DNA from: Suilimivivens aceti
GTDB taxonomy: Bacteria > Bacillota > Clostridia > Lachnospirales > Lachnospiraceae
Direction of reading: 5' to 3'
Assembly: GCF_025567405.1 (NCBI RefSeq)
Contig: NZ_JAOQKJ010000005.1
Location: 186,001 to 250,000 of the forward strand
Length of the DNA: 64,000 bases
The position numbers and the translations under genes are program-made. This document shows positions 1-7,918 of this stretch, piece after piece. Under the pieces are notes generated by a model. It did not search any database. It was not told where the DNA came from and was given only the letters and a program-made list of their open reading frames with translations. Each line of letters begins with the position of its first letter. The first letter of the stretch is position 1.

Positions 1-808
1 GAATGATCACTGCTACGATCAATCCAAGCCACTGAATTCCATCCGGATGATTCCATGCCTGGCTTACCATATAGGAAGGTGAGTTTCCAATATTGATACC
101 AAGGAAATTATTATAAGTATCGATCAGACCTCTTGTGGAATCATTACTTAAGATCAGTTGTCCATTATAAGTAAGATCTGCAAGGTTGTAATGTGCTGAA
201 ATCTCACTCATGTCAGAAGAAGAAAGCTTATTCAGTACATCAATGATTCCATTGGAAAGGTTAGTATCCAGACTCTTACTGTACATCTTTACCGCACTGG
301 AAATCGTACTTGTTTCTGAATTTAATAAAAAGCTTCCCTTATCTGTAGCAATAATCTGATCTGCCAGTACACGGAATGTATCTCCGATTTTTGTTACATA
401 AGCAGGCATTGCATAGATAACACGATACAGTGCAAACAGGATAGGCATCTGAATCAGAAGCTGGACACAGCTTCCGGAAGGTGATACACCATACTTAGCA
501 TAAACTGCCTGAGTTTCCGCATTCATGGCCATCATGGAATCATTATCTTTTCTGTTCTTGTACTTGGCCTGGATTGCCTGAAGCTCAGGGTTCATCTTGG
601 CAGAAAGCTTACTGAATTTCTGCTGCTTGATCGTAAGAGGCATTAAAAGAAGATATATAACAATGGTGAACAGGATAATGGAAAGACCTACATTGGGAAT
701 TCCAATCTTGTCCAGTACAAAGAAAATACCCTCCATAAGATAACCTAATACTTTGGCGATTGGTCCTAAAATAGCACCATCATATGGGGTTAATATAATT
801 CCTGACAA
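1..808 (-). CDS. yidC: YidC/OxaI membrane protein insertase (3' end beyond window)
   Basis: Inserts and folds inner-membrane proteins, alone or with SecYEG. Reading leftward, the frame opens with TTG at 808 behind an AGGAGG eight bases upstream and stays open to the window edge, giving 269 visible residues. A first membrane segment lies near residues 41-60, followed by the basic stretch TIKQQKFSKLSAKMNPELQ typical of the family, and by the hydrophobic QLLIQMPILFALYRVIY near 115-135. The C-terminal part is missing. It is downstream of rpmH, rnpA and yidD in the usual order of the origin-proximal leftward operon. No ATG fits the alignment better than the TTG start. Confidence 0.93.
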   Translation of the reverse strand, partial: MSGIILTPYDGAILGPIAKVLGYLMEGIFFVLDKIGIPNVGLSIILFTIVIYLLLMPLTIKQQKFSKLSAKMNPELQAIQAKYKNRKDNDSMMAMNAETQAVYAKYGVSPSGSCVQLLIQMPILFALYRVIYAMPAYVTKIGDTFRVLADQIIATDKGSFLLNSETSTISSAVKMYSKSLDTNLSNGIIDVLNKLSSSDMSEISAHYNLADLTYNGQLILSNDSTRGLIDTYNNFLGINIGNSPSYMVSQAWNHPDGIQWLGLIVAVII

Positions 809-849
809 AATTTGCTCCTCCTGATTTATTCTCCTATAGAAGCCTGTCC

Positions 850-1071
850 TTACGGAACCGGATCATAGCCTCCCTTTGAAAAGGGATTGCATCTGATAAT
901 CCTCCATAAAGCAAGAAATCCCCCCTTAAAAGCACCATATTTTTCTACAGCCTCAAGTCCATATTCCGAACAGGTAGGAAAGTAAGGGCATTTCGTACTT
1001 TTGAGAGGAGAAATATATTTTCTATAGAAAAGAATCAATAAAATCAATATTTTTTTCATTTCATTTTTCAA
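850..1071 (-). CDS. yidD: YidD membrane protein insertion efficiency factor
   Basis: Small membrane-associated protein that assists YidC-dependent insertion. The 73 residues carry the family core YRKYISPLKS, CPYFPTCSEYGLEAV and the C-terminal IIRCNPFSKGGYDPVP. The TTG start at 1071 overlaps the TGA stop of rnpA, which suggests translational coupling; an in-frame ATG at 1059 would remove four residues and is an equally possible start. It lies between rnpA and yidC on the same strand, as in most Firmicutes. Confidence 0.93.
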   Translation of the reverse strand: MKNEMKKILILLILFYRKYISPLKSTKCPYFPTCSEYGLEAVEKYGAFKGGFLALWRIIRCNPFSKGGYDPVP

Positions 1072-1445
1072 ATATGCGGATCAACACCGTCTACTGCTTC
1101 CAGTTTCTTCATATTTATAATATGATGAAGCTTTGCAAGATGTAATAAAGCGCTTTCTGTCTCCTGATAGGTAATGGCAGAAGCACTGTTTCTGGCTATG
1201 ACTACTATATCTAAACCACTATTAAATATATTTTCCTGTAGTCTGTAACTTTCTCTTATCAATCTTGTTATTCTGTGTCTTATAATACTGTTTCCTACTT
1301 TTTTACTGACAGATATTCCCAGTCTGTTTCTCTCTGAATTATTTTCCATTACATACATGACCAAATATTTGTTGGCATAAGATTTGCCATTTCTGTAAAC
1401 ATTCTGGAAATCACAATTTCTTTTTAATGATTCGGAAAACTGCAT
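1068..1445 (-). CDS. rnpA: Ribonuclease P protein component
   Basis: Protein subunit of RNase P, which trims the 5' leader of pre-tRNA together with the catalytic RNA. The 125 residues show the family features: an N-terminal aromatic cleft (SLKRNCDFQNVYRNGKS) and the RNR-type helix (RLGISVSKKVGNSIIRHRITRLIRESYR). The frame is open further upstream to 1481, but that extension runs through a terminator-like hairpin; the ATG at 1445 is preceded by GGAGG and matches the usual N-terminus, so it is preferred. Overlaps yidD downstream. Confidence 0.95.
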   Translation of the reverse strand: MQFSESLKRNCDFQNVYRNGKSYANKYLVMYVMENNSERNRLGISVSKKVGNSIIRHRITRLIRESYRLQENIFNSGLDIVVIARNSASAITYQETESALLHLAKLHHIINMKKLEAVDGVDPHI

Positions 1446-1465
1446 TATTTTTAAAGACCTCCGTG

Positions 1466-1490
1466 AAAAAAAAGGCCACATAATGCGGCC
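1466..1490 (-). terminator. Hairpin with T-run between rpmH and rnpA
   Basis: On the minus strand GGCCGC...GTGGCC forms a short stem with an ATTAT loop, followed by eight T (read from 1473 to 1466). It sits directly after the rpmH stop and before the rnpA Shine-Dalgarno, so it probably acts as a partial terminator or processing site that sets the high rpmH to rnpA ratio. Confidence 0.75.
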
Positions 1491-1625
1491 TTATGCTGAT
1501 AATACTTTTCTTCCTTTAGCTCTTCTAGCGGCTAATACTTTTCTTCCACCGGGAGTACTCATTCTGGCTCTGAAACCATGAACCTTTGAACGCTGTCTTG
1601 TCTTAGGCTGGAATGTCATCTTCAT
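1491..1625 (-). CDS. rpmH: 50S ribosomal protein L34
   Basis: Large-subunit protein L34, 44 residues. The translation starts MKMTFQPKTRQRSKVHGFR and ends with ARRAKGRKVLSA, the nearly invariant L34 pattern (F-R-x-R-M...GRKVL). The ATG at 1625 has an AGGAGG nine bases upstream. It is the first gene of the leftward origin operon and faces away from dnaA, the standard bacterial arrangement. Confidence 0.98.
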   Translation of the reverse strand: MKMTFQPKTRQRSKVHGFRARMSTPGGRKVLAARRAKGRKVLSA

Positions 1626-1704
1626 TACGATACACCTCCTTTACGAAACCTTAATCTATTTTAAGGTAAACAAATATTTGGTTCTTGTGAAAATATCATT
1701 TAAG

Positions 1705-1733
1705 ATTATATAAGAAGAAACTGCTTCCGTCAA
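1705..1733 (-). promoter_or_regulatory. Promoter of rpmH (sigma-A type)
   Basis: On the minus strand TTGACG (1733-1728) and TATAAT (1710-1705) are separated by exactly 17 bases, a near-consensus vegetative promoter. It points toward rpmH, about 80 bases from the start codon. Confidence 0.85.
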
Positions 1734-1744
1734 GAAAAACAGCG

Positions 1745-1830
1745 CTTTTTTTATCCACAAAGTTATCAACAAAAAATATAGGATATCATCATATCCACAA
1801 TTTGTGGATAAATTGTGGAAAACTTTGAGG
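1745..1830. other. oriC: oriC, upstream DnaA-box cluster
   Basis: The rpmH-dnaA gap holds a perfect DnaA box TTATCCACA at 1751-1759, TTATCAACA at 1763-1771, ATATCCACA at 1791-1799, the reverse box TGTGGATAA at 1803-1811 and a weaker reverse TGTGGAAAA at 1814-1822. The clustering in both orientations beside dnaA marks this as the first half of a bipartite origin like that of Bacillus subtilis; it probably also autoregulates dnaA. Confidence 0.88.
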
Positions 1831-1922
1831 ATAAGATTCCCGATTGAAATTTAAACCCTTTTATATTAATATAGTATGTGAGGAAATTTGTTTCTACATT
1901 ATTTTTATATGAGGGAAGTATT

Positions 1923-3281
1923 ATGGATTTTATTGAAAAGAACTGGGATTTAATCAAAGAAACACTGAGAAATGAATATGATCTTTCCGATATTTCCTAT
2001 AATACATGGGTTAAGCCTCTCTCCTTCCACAGTGTCAGAGATGATGTAGTAACGATCATGATTCCTTCTGATCAGGCACATGCCCTGAAATATATTTCTT
2101 CAAAATATAAGAGTTATTTTCAGGTAACCATCTCTGAAATGATGGATCATACCTATGATATTTCCTTTGTTCTGGAATCAGATGTTAATAATAACAATGA
2201 TGAAATGATGTCCCAGCCGGGTACCGTTTACAATATCAACTATGAAAATGCCAATCTGAATCCAAAATACAGATTCGATACCTTTGTTGTAGGTAATAAC
2301 AATAAATTCGCACATTCCGCTTCTCTTGCTGTAGCAGAATCACCCGGAGAAGCTTATAACCCTCTTTATTTATACGGAGGTCCCGGACTTGGCAAAACTC
2401 ACCTTATGCATTCTATCGGACATTTTGTTCTTGATCAGAATCCTGATAGAAAGGTTCTTTATGTTACCTCTGAGCAGTTCACCAACGAAGTTATTGAATC
2501 TATCCGTAGTGGTAACGCTGCCAAAATGAACAAGTTCAGGGAAAAGTACAGAACAGTAGATGTGCTTCTGATCGACGACGTACAGTTCATAATAGGAAAG
2601 GAAAGTACACAGGAAGAATTTTTCCACACCTTCAATGTACTGCATTCCGCCGGCAAACAGATCATCCTTTCTTCTGATAAGCCTCCAAAGGAGCTGGAAA
2701 CTCTGGAAGAACGCTTCCGTTCCCGCTTCGAATGGGGACTGATCGCCGATATACAGCCGCCTGACTATGAAACCAGGATGGCTATTCTGAAGAAAAATGC
2801 AGAGAATTATAATAAGGTAATAAGCGAAGATATATTTGACTATATTGCCACAAATATTAAATCAAACATAAGAGAACTGGAGGGTGCCTACAATAAAGTA
2901 ATTGCCTATTCCAGGTTAAATAATGTAGAGATTACACTGGACAATGTAAAGGAAGCCCTGAAGGATATTATCTCACCGGATGCCTCCAGACAGGTAACAC
3001 CTCAGCTTATTATTAATATAGTAGCAGAGCATTTTGGAATCAAACCGGAGGATATCGTATCCAAAAGAAGAAACTCTGAATTTGTTCTTCCAAGGCAGAT
3101 CTGTATGTACCTTTGCCGTATGCTTCTTGATGAATCTCTGCAAAGTATTGCTAAATCACTGAATAAGAAAGATCATACGACAGTTATCCACGGAATTGAC
3201 AAAATTACTGAGGATATCAAGACGAATGAAGAGCTTAAAAACAGAATTGATGTCATTATGAAAAAAATCAATCCTGCTTAG
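1923..3281 (+). CDS. dnaA: Chromosomal replication initiator DnaA
   Basis: Binds DnaA boxes and opens oriC. The 452 residues show domain I (IEKNWDLIKETL...SYNTWVKPL), a short Asn-rich linker near 95-105, the AAA+ domain with Walker A GGPGLGKTH (about 152-160) and Walker B VDVLLIDDVQF, and domain IV ending in the box-binding signature KKDHTTVIHG (about 413-422). The frame is open back to 1878, but the ATG at 1923 follows GAGGGAAG and aligns with the normal N-terminus. Flanked by DnaA boxes on both sides. Confidence 0.98.
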   Translation: MDFIEKNWDLIKETLRNEYDLSDISYNTWVKPLSFHSVRDDVVTIMIPSDQAHALKYISSKYKSYFQVTISEMMDHTYDISFVLESDVNNNNDEMMSQPGTVYNINYENANLNPKYRFDTFVVGNNNKFAHSASLAVAESPGEAYNPLYLYGGPGLGKTHLMHSIGHFVLDQNPDRKVLYVTSEQFTNEVIESIRSGNAAKMNKFREKYRTVDVLLIDDVQFIIGKESTQEEFFHTFNVLHSAGKQIILSSDKPPKELETLEERFRSRFEWGLIADIQPPDYETRMAILKKNAENYNKVISEDIFDYIATNIKSNIRELEGAYNKVIAYSRLNNVEITLDNVKEALKDIISPDASRQVTPQLIINIVAEHFGIKPEDIVSKRRNSEFVLPRQICMYLCRMLLDESLQSIAKSLNKKDHTTVIHGIDKITEDIKTNEELKNRIDVIMKKINPA

Positions 3282-3297
3282 ATGTGAATAATTAAGG

Positions 3298-3425
3298 GTT
3301 TATCCTCACCTTAAAAATGATTATCCCCACGGTTATCATTTCAATTTTTCCTGAAAAATAGTATAATAAAGAGGTTATACACATATTAGCATCTACTACT
3401 ATTTATATTACTAAATTATTTATAT
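3298..3425. other. oriC: oriC, downstream DnaA boxes and DNA unwinding element
   Basis: The dnaA-dnaN gap has imperfect boxes TTATCCTCA (3300-3308) and TTATCCCCA (3321-3329) and a consensus box TTATACACA (3375-3383). Ten bases after the last one begins the triplet run CTA CTA CTA TTT ATA TTA CTA (3393-3413), then almost pure A/T to about 3435. A DnaA box followed by such triplets is the layout of the DnaA-trio unwinding element described for B. subtilis. This is therefore the likely site of strand opening. Confidence 0.82.
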
Positions 3426-3485
3426 ATAAATAACTTAAAGCCTGTCACATTTATCAACATCTCTTGGAAAGGAAATTATACACAA

Positions 3486-4595
3486 ATGAAATTAATATGC
3501 AGTAAATCTAATCTATTAAATGGAGTAAATATTGTAGCAAAAGCAGTTCCTAACAAAACAACGATGTCAATTCTTGAATGTATCCTGATCGATGCAACAG
3601 GAAGTGAAATAAAGCTTCTTGCCAATGATATGGAGCTTGGAATTGAGACTGTTGTTGAAGGAGAGATCCTTGAAAAAGGACAGATAGCACTTGATGCAAA
3701 GATTTTCCTTGATATTGTAAGAAAGCTTCCTGACAATGATATTACGATTGTTACAGATTCTTCTCTTAAGACAAACATTACATGTGAGAAAGCAAAATTT
3801 ACCATTATTGGTAAATCAGGTGATGATTTCTCTTATCTTCCTTCCATTGAAAGAATTGATTCCATTGTATTATCTCAGTTCACACTTAAGGAAGTAATCA
3901 GACAGACGATATTCTCCATTGCGGATAATGATAATAACAAGTTAATGACAGGTGAACTATTTGAAATTGATGGTGATATACTGAAAGTGGTATCTTTGGA
4001 TGGACATCGTATTTCTATCCGTAAGATTATTCTCAAGAATCATTATCCTTCCAGAAAGGTTGTTGTTCCGGGTAAGACATTGAATGAGATCAGCAAAATC
4101 CTTTCCGGAGATATGGATAAGGACGTTTCTATATTCTTTACAGGTAAACATATTGTATTTGAGTTTGATAAGACAGTTGTTGTTTCAAGACTTATTGAAG
4201 GAGAATATTTTAAGATTGACCAGATGCTTTCCAGTGATTATGAAACAAAGGTTACTGTGAATAAAAAGGAGCTTCTGGAATGTATTGACAGAGCAACTCT
4301 TCTCGTGAAGGAAGGGGACAAGAAACCTATCATCATCAGTATTTCTGACGGAAATATGGAGCTGAAAATAAATTCCACAGTAGGAAGCATGGATGAGGAA
4401 ATTGATATTATCAAGCAGGGAAAGGATATAATGATAGGATTCAATCCAAAGTTTATGATAGATGCCCTGAAGGTCATCGAAGATGAGGAAATTGATATCT
4501 ATCTTGTAAATCCCAAGGCTCCCTGCTTTATCAGGGATATCAAGGAGAAATATATTTATCTGATCCTGCCTGTCAACTTTACCACAGTTGCATGA
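3486..4595 (+). CDS. dnaN: DNA polymerase III beta sliding clamp
   Basis: Ring clamp that tethers DNA polymerase III to the template. The 369-residue length and three-repeat organisation fit the family. It begins MKLICSKSNLLNGVNIVAKAVPNKTTMSILECI, the usual first clamp repeat, and ends with the conserved PVNFTT hydrophobic-pocket strand. The start follows GGAAAGGAAATTATACACA, just beyond the origin unwinding region. First gene of the rightward dnaN-yaaA-recF-gyrBA run. Confidence 0.97.
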   Translation: MKLICSKSNLLNGVNIVAKAVPNKTTMSILECILIDATGSEIKLLANDMELGIETVVEGEILEKGQIALDAKIFLDIVRKLPDNDITIVTDSSLKTNITCEKAKFTIIGKSGDDFSYLPSIERIDSIVLSQFTLKEVIRQTIFSIADNDNNKLMTGELFEIDGDILKVVSLDGHRISIRKIILKNHYPSRKVVVPGKTLNEISKILSGDMDKDVSIFFTGKHIVFEFDKTVVVSRLIEGEYFKIDQMLSSDYETKVTVNKKELLECIDRATLLVKEGDKKPIIISISDGNMELKINSTVGSMDEEIDIIKQGKDIMIGFNPKFMIDALKVIEDEEIDIYLVNPKAPCFIRDIKEKYIYLILPVNFTTVA

Positions 4596-4621
4596 TCAGT
4601 AAAAGTTTAGGGTAAAAGAAA

Positions 4622-4831
4622 ATGGAAATAATTAAATTAAAAGAAGAATATATAAAGCTTGGGCAGGCCCTGAAGGCTGCAGGACTTGTAGAATCAGGAG
4701 TAGATGCCAAGTTTGCTGTTCAGGATGGTCTTGTAAAGGTAAATGGTCAGGTCGAAACACAAAGGGGAAAGAAGCTTGTTGAAGGAGATATTGTAGAATA
4801 CGACGGAAACAGTATCAAAATTACAGGTTAG
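4622..4831 (+). CDS. yaaA: S4-domain RNA-binding protein YaaA
   Basis: A 69-residue protein made of a single S4 RNA-binding domain: IKLGQALKAAGLVESGVDAKFAVQDGLVKVNG followed by RGKKLVEGDIVEYDG. Genes of this type lie between dnaN and recF in most Firmicutes and are thought to act in ribosome or RNA metabolism. The Shine-Dalgarno is weak (GGTAAAAGAA). Eight bases separate it from recF, so the two are probably co-translated. Confidence 0.9.
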   Translation: MEIIKLKEEYIKLGQALKAAGLVESGVDAKFAVQDGLVKVNGQVETQRGKKLVEGDIVEYDGNSIKITG

Positions 4832-4839
4832 GGAAAGAC

Positions 4840-5925
4840 ATGATCATAAAATCACTGGAGCTTGCAAATTTCAGAAATTATGAAGAGCTGAATATCAGCT
4901 TTGATAAGGGTACCAATATTCTTTATGGGGATAATGCCCAGGGAAAAACCAATATTCTGGAAGCTATTTATGTATCTGCTACGACGAAGTCCCATAAAGG
5001 AAGCAAGGACAAGGAAATTATAAATTTCGATAAAGAGGAAGCACATATCAGAACCTATCTTGAGAAGGAAAATGTAGAGACAAGGGTGGATATGCATCTT
5101 CGAAAAAATAAATCAAAGGGAATTGCCATTGATGGGCAGAAAATTAAGAAAGCCGCAGATTTAATGGGGCTTCTTAATGTAGTTTTCTTTTCTCCTGAGG
5201 ATTTAAGCATCATCAAGGATGGACCGGCTGAAAGAAGAAGATTTGCTGATATGGAGCTATGCCAGCTCGATAGCTTTTATCTTTATAATCTGAATCATTA
5301 TAACAAGATCATAGGTCAGAGAAATAAGCTTCTGAAGGATATGTATTTCCAGCCGGAATTAAAGGAAACCCTGAATATATGGGATTCCCAGCTTGTTTCC
5401 TTTGGAAGTAAGATTATTGAAAGAAGAGAACAGTTTGTAAAACAGCTTGGTGATATTATCTTTGACATACATAAAAAGCTGTCTGGTGGAAAAGAAGAGC
5501 TTGTGATTGCTTATGAGCCGGATGTCAGTATAGAAGATTTTGAGAAACAGATGAAATATAACCAGGATAAGGATATCAGGCTGAAGCAGACAACGACAGG
5601 TCCTCATAGGGATGATTTTTCTTTTGTTGTAAATGGAGTGGATATCAGAAAATACGGATCACAGGGTCAGCAGAGAACAGCTGCCTTATCTCTGAAATTA
5701 TCAGAAATTGAACTGGTAAAGAAGATCAGCAAGGATACACCGGTTCTTCTGCTTGATGATGTATTGTCAGAGCTTGACAGTAACAGACAGAATTATCTGC
5801 TTAACAGTATAGGTAATATACAGACGATCATTAGCTGTACCGGTCTTGATGAATTTATTAATAACCGCTTCGAGATCAACAAGATCTTTAAGGTTACAAA
5901 TGGAACAGTGAATTGTGAAAATTAG
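4840..5925 (+). CDS. recF: DNA replication and repair protein RecF
   Basis: SMC-like ATPase that helps load RecA at single-strand gaps. The 361 residues contain Walker A GDNAQGKTN near residue 30, the ABC signature YGSQGQQRT near 271 and Walker B VLLLDDVLSELD near 302. Length and motif spacing are normal. It lies immediately after yaaA and 29 bases before gyrB, all in the same direction. Confidence 0.97.
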   Translation: MIIKSLELANFRNYEELNISFDKGTNILYGDNAQGKTNILEAIYVSATTKSHKGSKDKEIINFDKEEAHIRTYLEKENVETRVDMHLRKNKSKGIAIDGQKIKKAADLMGLLNVVFFSPEDLSIIKDGPAERRRFADMELCQLDSFYLYNLNHYNKIIGQRNKLLKDMYFQPELKETLNIWDSQLVSFGSKIIERREQFVKQLGDIIFDIHKKLSGGKEELVIAYEPDVSIEDFEKQMKYNQDKDIRLKQTTTGPHRDDFSFVVNGVDIRKYGSQGQQRTAALSLKLSEIELVKKISKDTPVLLLDDVLSELDSNRQNYLLNSIGNIQTIISCTGLDEFINNRFEINKIFKVTNGTVNCEN

Positions 5926-5954
5926 CGTAAGAACGCAGAATAGGAGTTCTTTTT

Positions 5955-7883
5955 ATGAGTAATGAATACGGAGCTGATCAGATTCAGATATTGGAAGGAC
6001 TGGAAGCAGTCAGAAAAAGACCGGGTATGTATATAGGTTCAACATCCGGAAGAGGACTTCATCACCTTGTTTATGAAATTGTGGATAACTCTGTAGATGA
6101 GGCACTTGCAGGTTATTGTGATACAATCCAGGTATTCATCAATAAAGACAATTCAATTACTGTTATAGACAACGGAAGAGGTATTCCGGTAGGGATTAAC
6201 CACAAATCAGGAATTCCGGCTGTAGAGGTTGTATTTACGATCCTTCATGCCGGTGGTAAATTCGGTGGTGGAGGCTACAAGGTTTCCGGTGGACTTCATG
6301 GTGTTGGTGCTTCTGTCGTAAATGCGCTTTCTGACTGGCTTGAGGTAGAAATTTATCAGGATGGAAAAATATATAAGCAGAGATATGAAAAGGGACATGT
6401 ATGTTATCCACTAAAGGTAGATGGAGAGTGTCCGGCAGATAAAACAGGAACCAAGGTAAGCTTTAAACCGGATGCTACTATTTTTCAGGAAACTACTGTT
6501 TATGAATTTGATGTTCTGAAGCAGAGACTTCGTGAAATGGCATTTCTTACCAAAGGACTTAAAATAGTACTTACCGATCTTCGTGTGGAAGAGGGAGAAG
6601 AGCCTGTTGTAAGAGAATTCCACTATGAGGGTGGAATCAAAGAATTCGTCACTTATTTAAATAAAAGCAAAACTCCTCTTTATCAGGATATTCTGTATTT
6701 TGAAGGAACAAAGAATGGTGTTTATGTGGAAGTAGCCATGCAGCATAATGATTCCTATACAGAAAGCTCTTACAGCTTTGTAAATAATATCAATACACCG
6801 GAGGGTGGTACCCATCTGGTAGGTTTCAGGAATGCACTGACCAAAACCTTTAATGATTATGCGAGAAATAATAAGCTTCTGAAGGAAAGTGAAACCAATC
6901 TTACAGGTGATGATATCAGAGAAGGTCTGACAGCTATTGTAAGCGTTAAGATAGAGGATCCTCAGTTTGAAGGACAGACCAAACAGAAGCTTGGAAATAC
7001 GGAAGCAAGAAGTGCTGTTGATAATATTGTAAGTGAGCAGCTTACTTATTTCCTTGAGCAGAATCCAACAGTTGCCAAGCTGATCTGTGAAAAATCCATT
7101 CTGGCTCAGAGAGCAAGAGATGCAGCCAGAAAGGCAAGAGATCTTACAAGAAGAAAAACAGCGCTGGAGGGTATGAGTCTTCCCGGAAAGCTTGCTGACT
7201 GTTCTGATAAGGATCCTGCCAACTGTGAAATTTATATTGTTGAGGGAGATTCTGCGGGAGGCAGTGCCAAAACTGCAAGAAGCCGTGCTACACAGGCAAT
7301 TCTTCCTCTTCGTGGAAAAATTCTGAATGTTGAGAAGGCAAGACTGGATAAGATTTATGCCAATGCTGAGATCAAAGCCATGATCACTGCTTTTGGTACC
7401 GGTATCCATGAGGATTTTGATATCAGCAAGTTAAGATATCATAAGATCATCATCATGACGGATGCCGATGTGGATGGTGCACATATTGCTACTCTTCTGC
7501 TGACCTTTATTTATCGTTTTATGCCGGAGCTGATCAAGCAGGGTTATGTTTATATGGCGCAGCCGCCGCTTTATAAGCTTGAGAAAAACAAGAAGGTATG
7601 GTATGCCTACAGTGATGATGAGCTGAATGCAATCCTTGCCGAAGTTGGACGTGATCAGAATAATAAGATACAGCGTTATAAGGGACTTGGAGAAATGGAT
7701 CCGGAGCAGCTGTGGGAAACAACCATGGATCCGGAGAAGAGAATACTTCTCCGTGTTACCATGAACGAAGAAGCAGAATCTGAAATAGATCTTACCTTTA
7801 CTACTCTGATGGGTGATAAGGTAGAGCCCAGACGTGAATTTATTGAAGAAAATGCTAAATTTGTAAAGAATCTTGATATTTAA
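5955..7883 (+). CDS. gyrB: DNA gyrase subunit B
   Basis: ATPase subunit of DNA gyrase, which introduces negative supercoils. Of 642 residues, the N-terminal GHKL ATPase domain shows VDNSVDEALAGYCD and GGLHGVGASVVNALS; the TOPRIM domain has EGDSAGGSAK (about 430) and MTDADVDGAHI (about 502); the end FVKNLDI is typical. The start follows TAGGAGTTC. It precedes gyrA by 35 bases, consistent with one operon. Confidence 0.98.
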   Translation: MSNEYGADQIQILEGLEAVRKRPGMYIGSTSGRGLHHLVYEIVDNSVDEALAGYCDTIQVFINKDNSITVIDNGRGIPVGINHKSGIPAVEVVFTILHAGGKFGGGGYKVSGGLHGVGASVVNALSDWLEVEIYQDGKIYKQRYEKGHVCYPLKVDGECPADKTGTKVSFKPDATIFQETTVYEFDVLKQRLREMAFLTKGLKIVLTDLRVEEGEEPVVREFHYEGGIKEFVTYLNKSKTPLYQDILYFEGTKNGVYVEVAMQHNDSYTESSYSFVNNINTPEGGTHLVGFRNALTKTFNDYARNNKLLKESETNLTGDDIREGLTAIVSVKIEDPQFEGQTKQKLGNTEARSAVDNIVSEQLTYFLEQNPTVAKLICEKSILAQRARDAARKARDLTRRKTALEGMSLPGKLADCSDKDPANCEIYIVEGDSAGGSAKTARSRATQAILPLRGKILNVEKARLDKIYANAEIKAMITAFGTGIHEDFDISKLRYHKIIIMTDADVDGAHIATLLLTFIYRFMPELIKQGYVYMAQPPLYKLEKNKKVWYAYSDDELNAILAEVGRDQNNKIQRYKGLGEMDPEQLWETTMDPEKRILLRVTMNEEAESEIDLTFTTLMGDKVEPRREFIEENAKFVKNLDI

Positions 7884-7918
7884 TTTTCTGCAGGCAAAGC
7901 AAGAAAGAAAGGTTTGAG

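Noticed and set aside
1446..1481. Extended N-terminus of rnpA (MWPFFSRRSLKI...)
   Set aside because: It runs through a hairpin with a T-run and lacks a ribosome site; ATG 1445 aligns with RnpA proteins.
2370..2645. Antisense open frame within dnaA
   Set aside because: A shadow of the DnaA coding sequence, with no ribosome site or family pattern.
6657..7409. 250-codon antisense open frame within gyrB
   Set aside because: Composition is the mirror of gyrB codons; the Cys/Ser/Ile-rich translation matches nothing.
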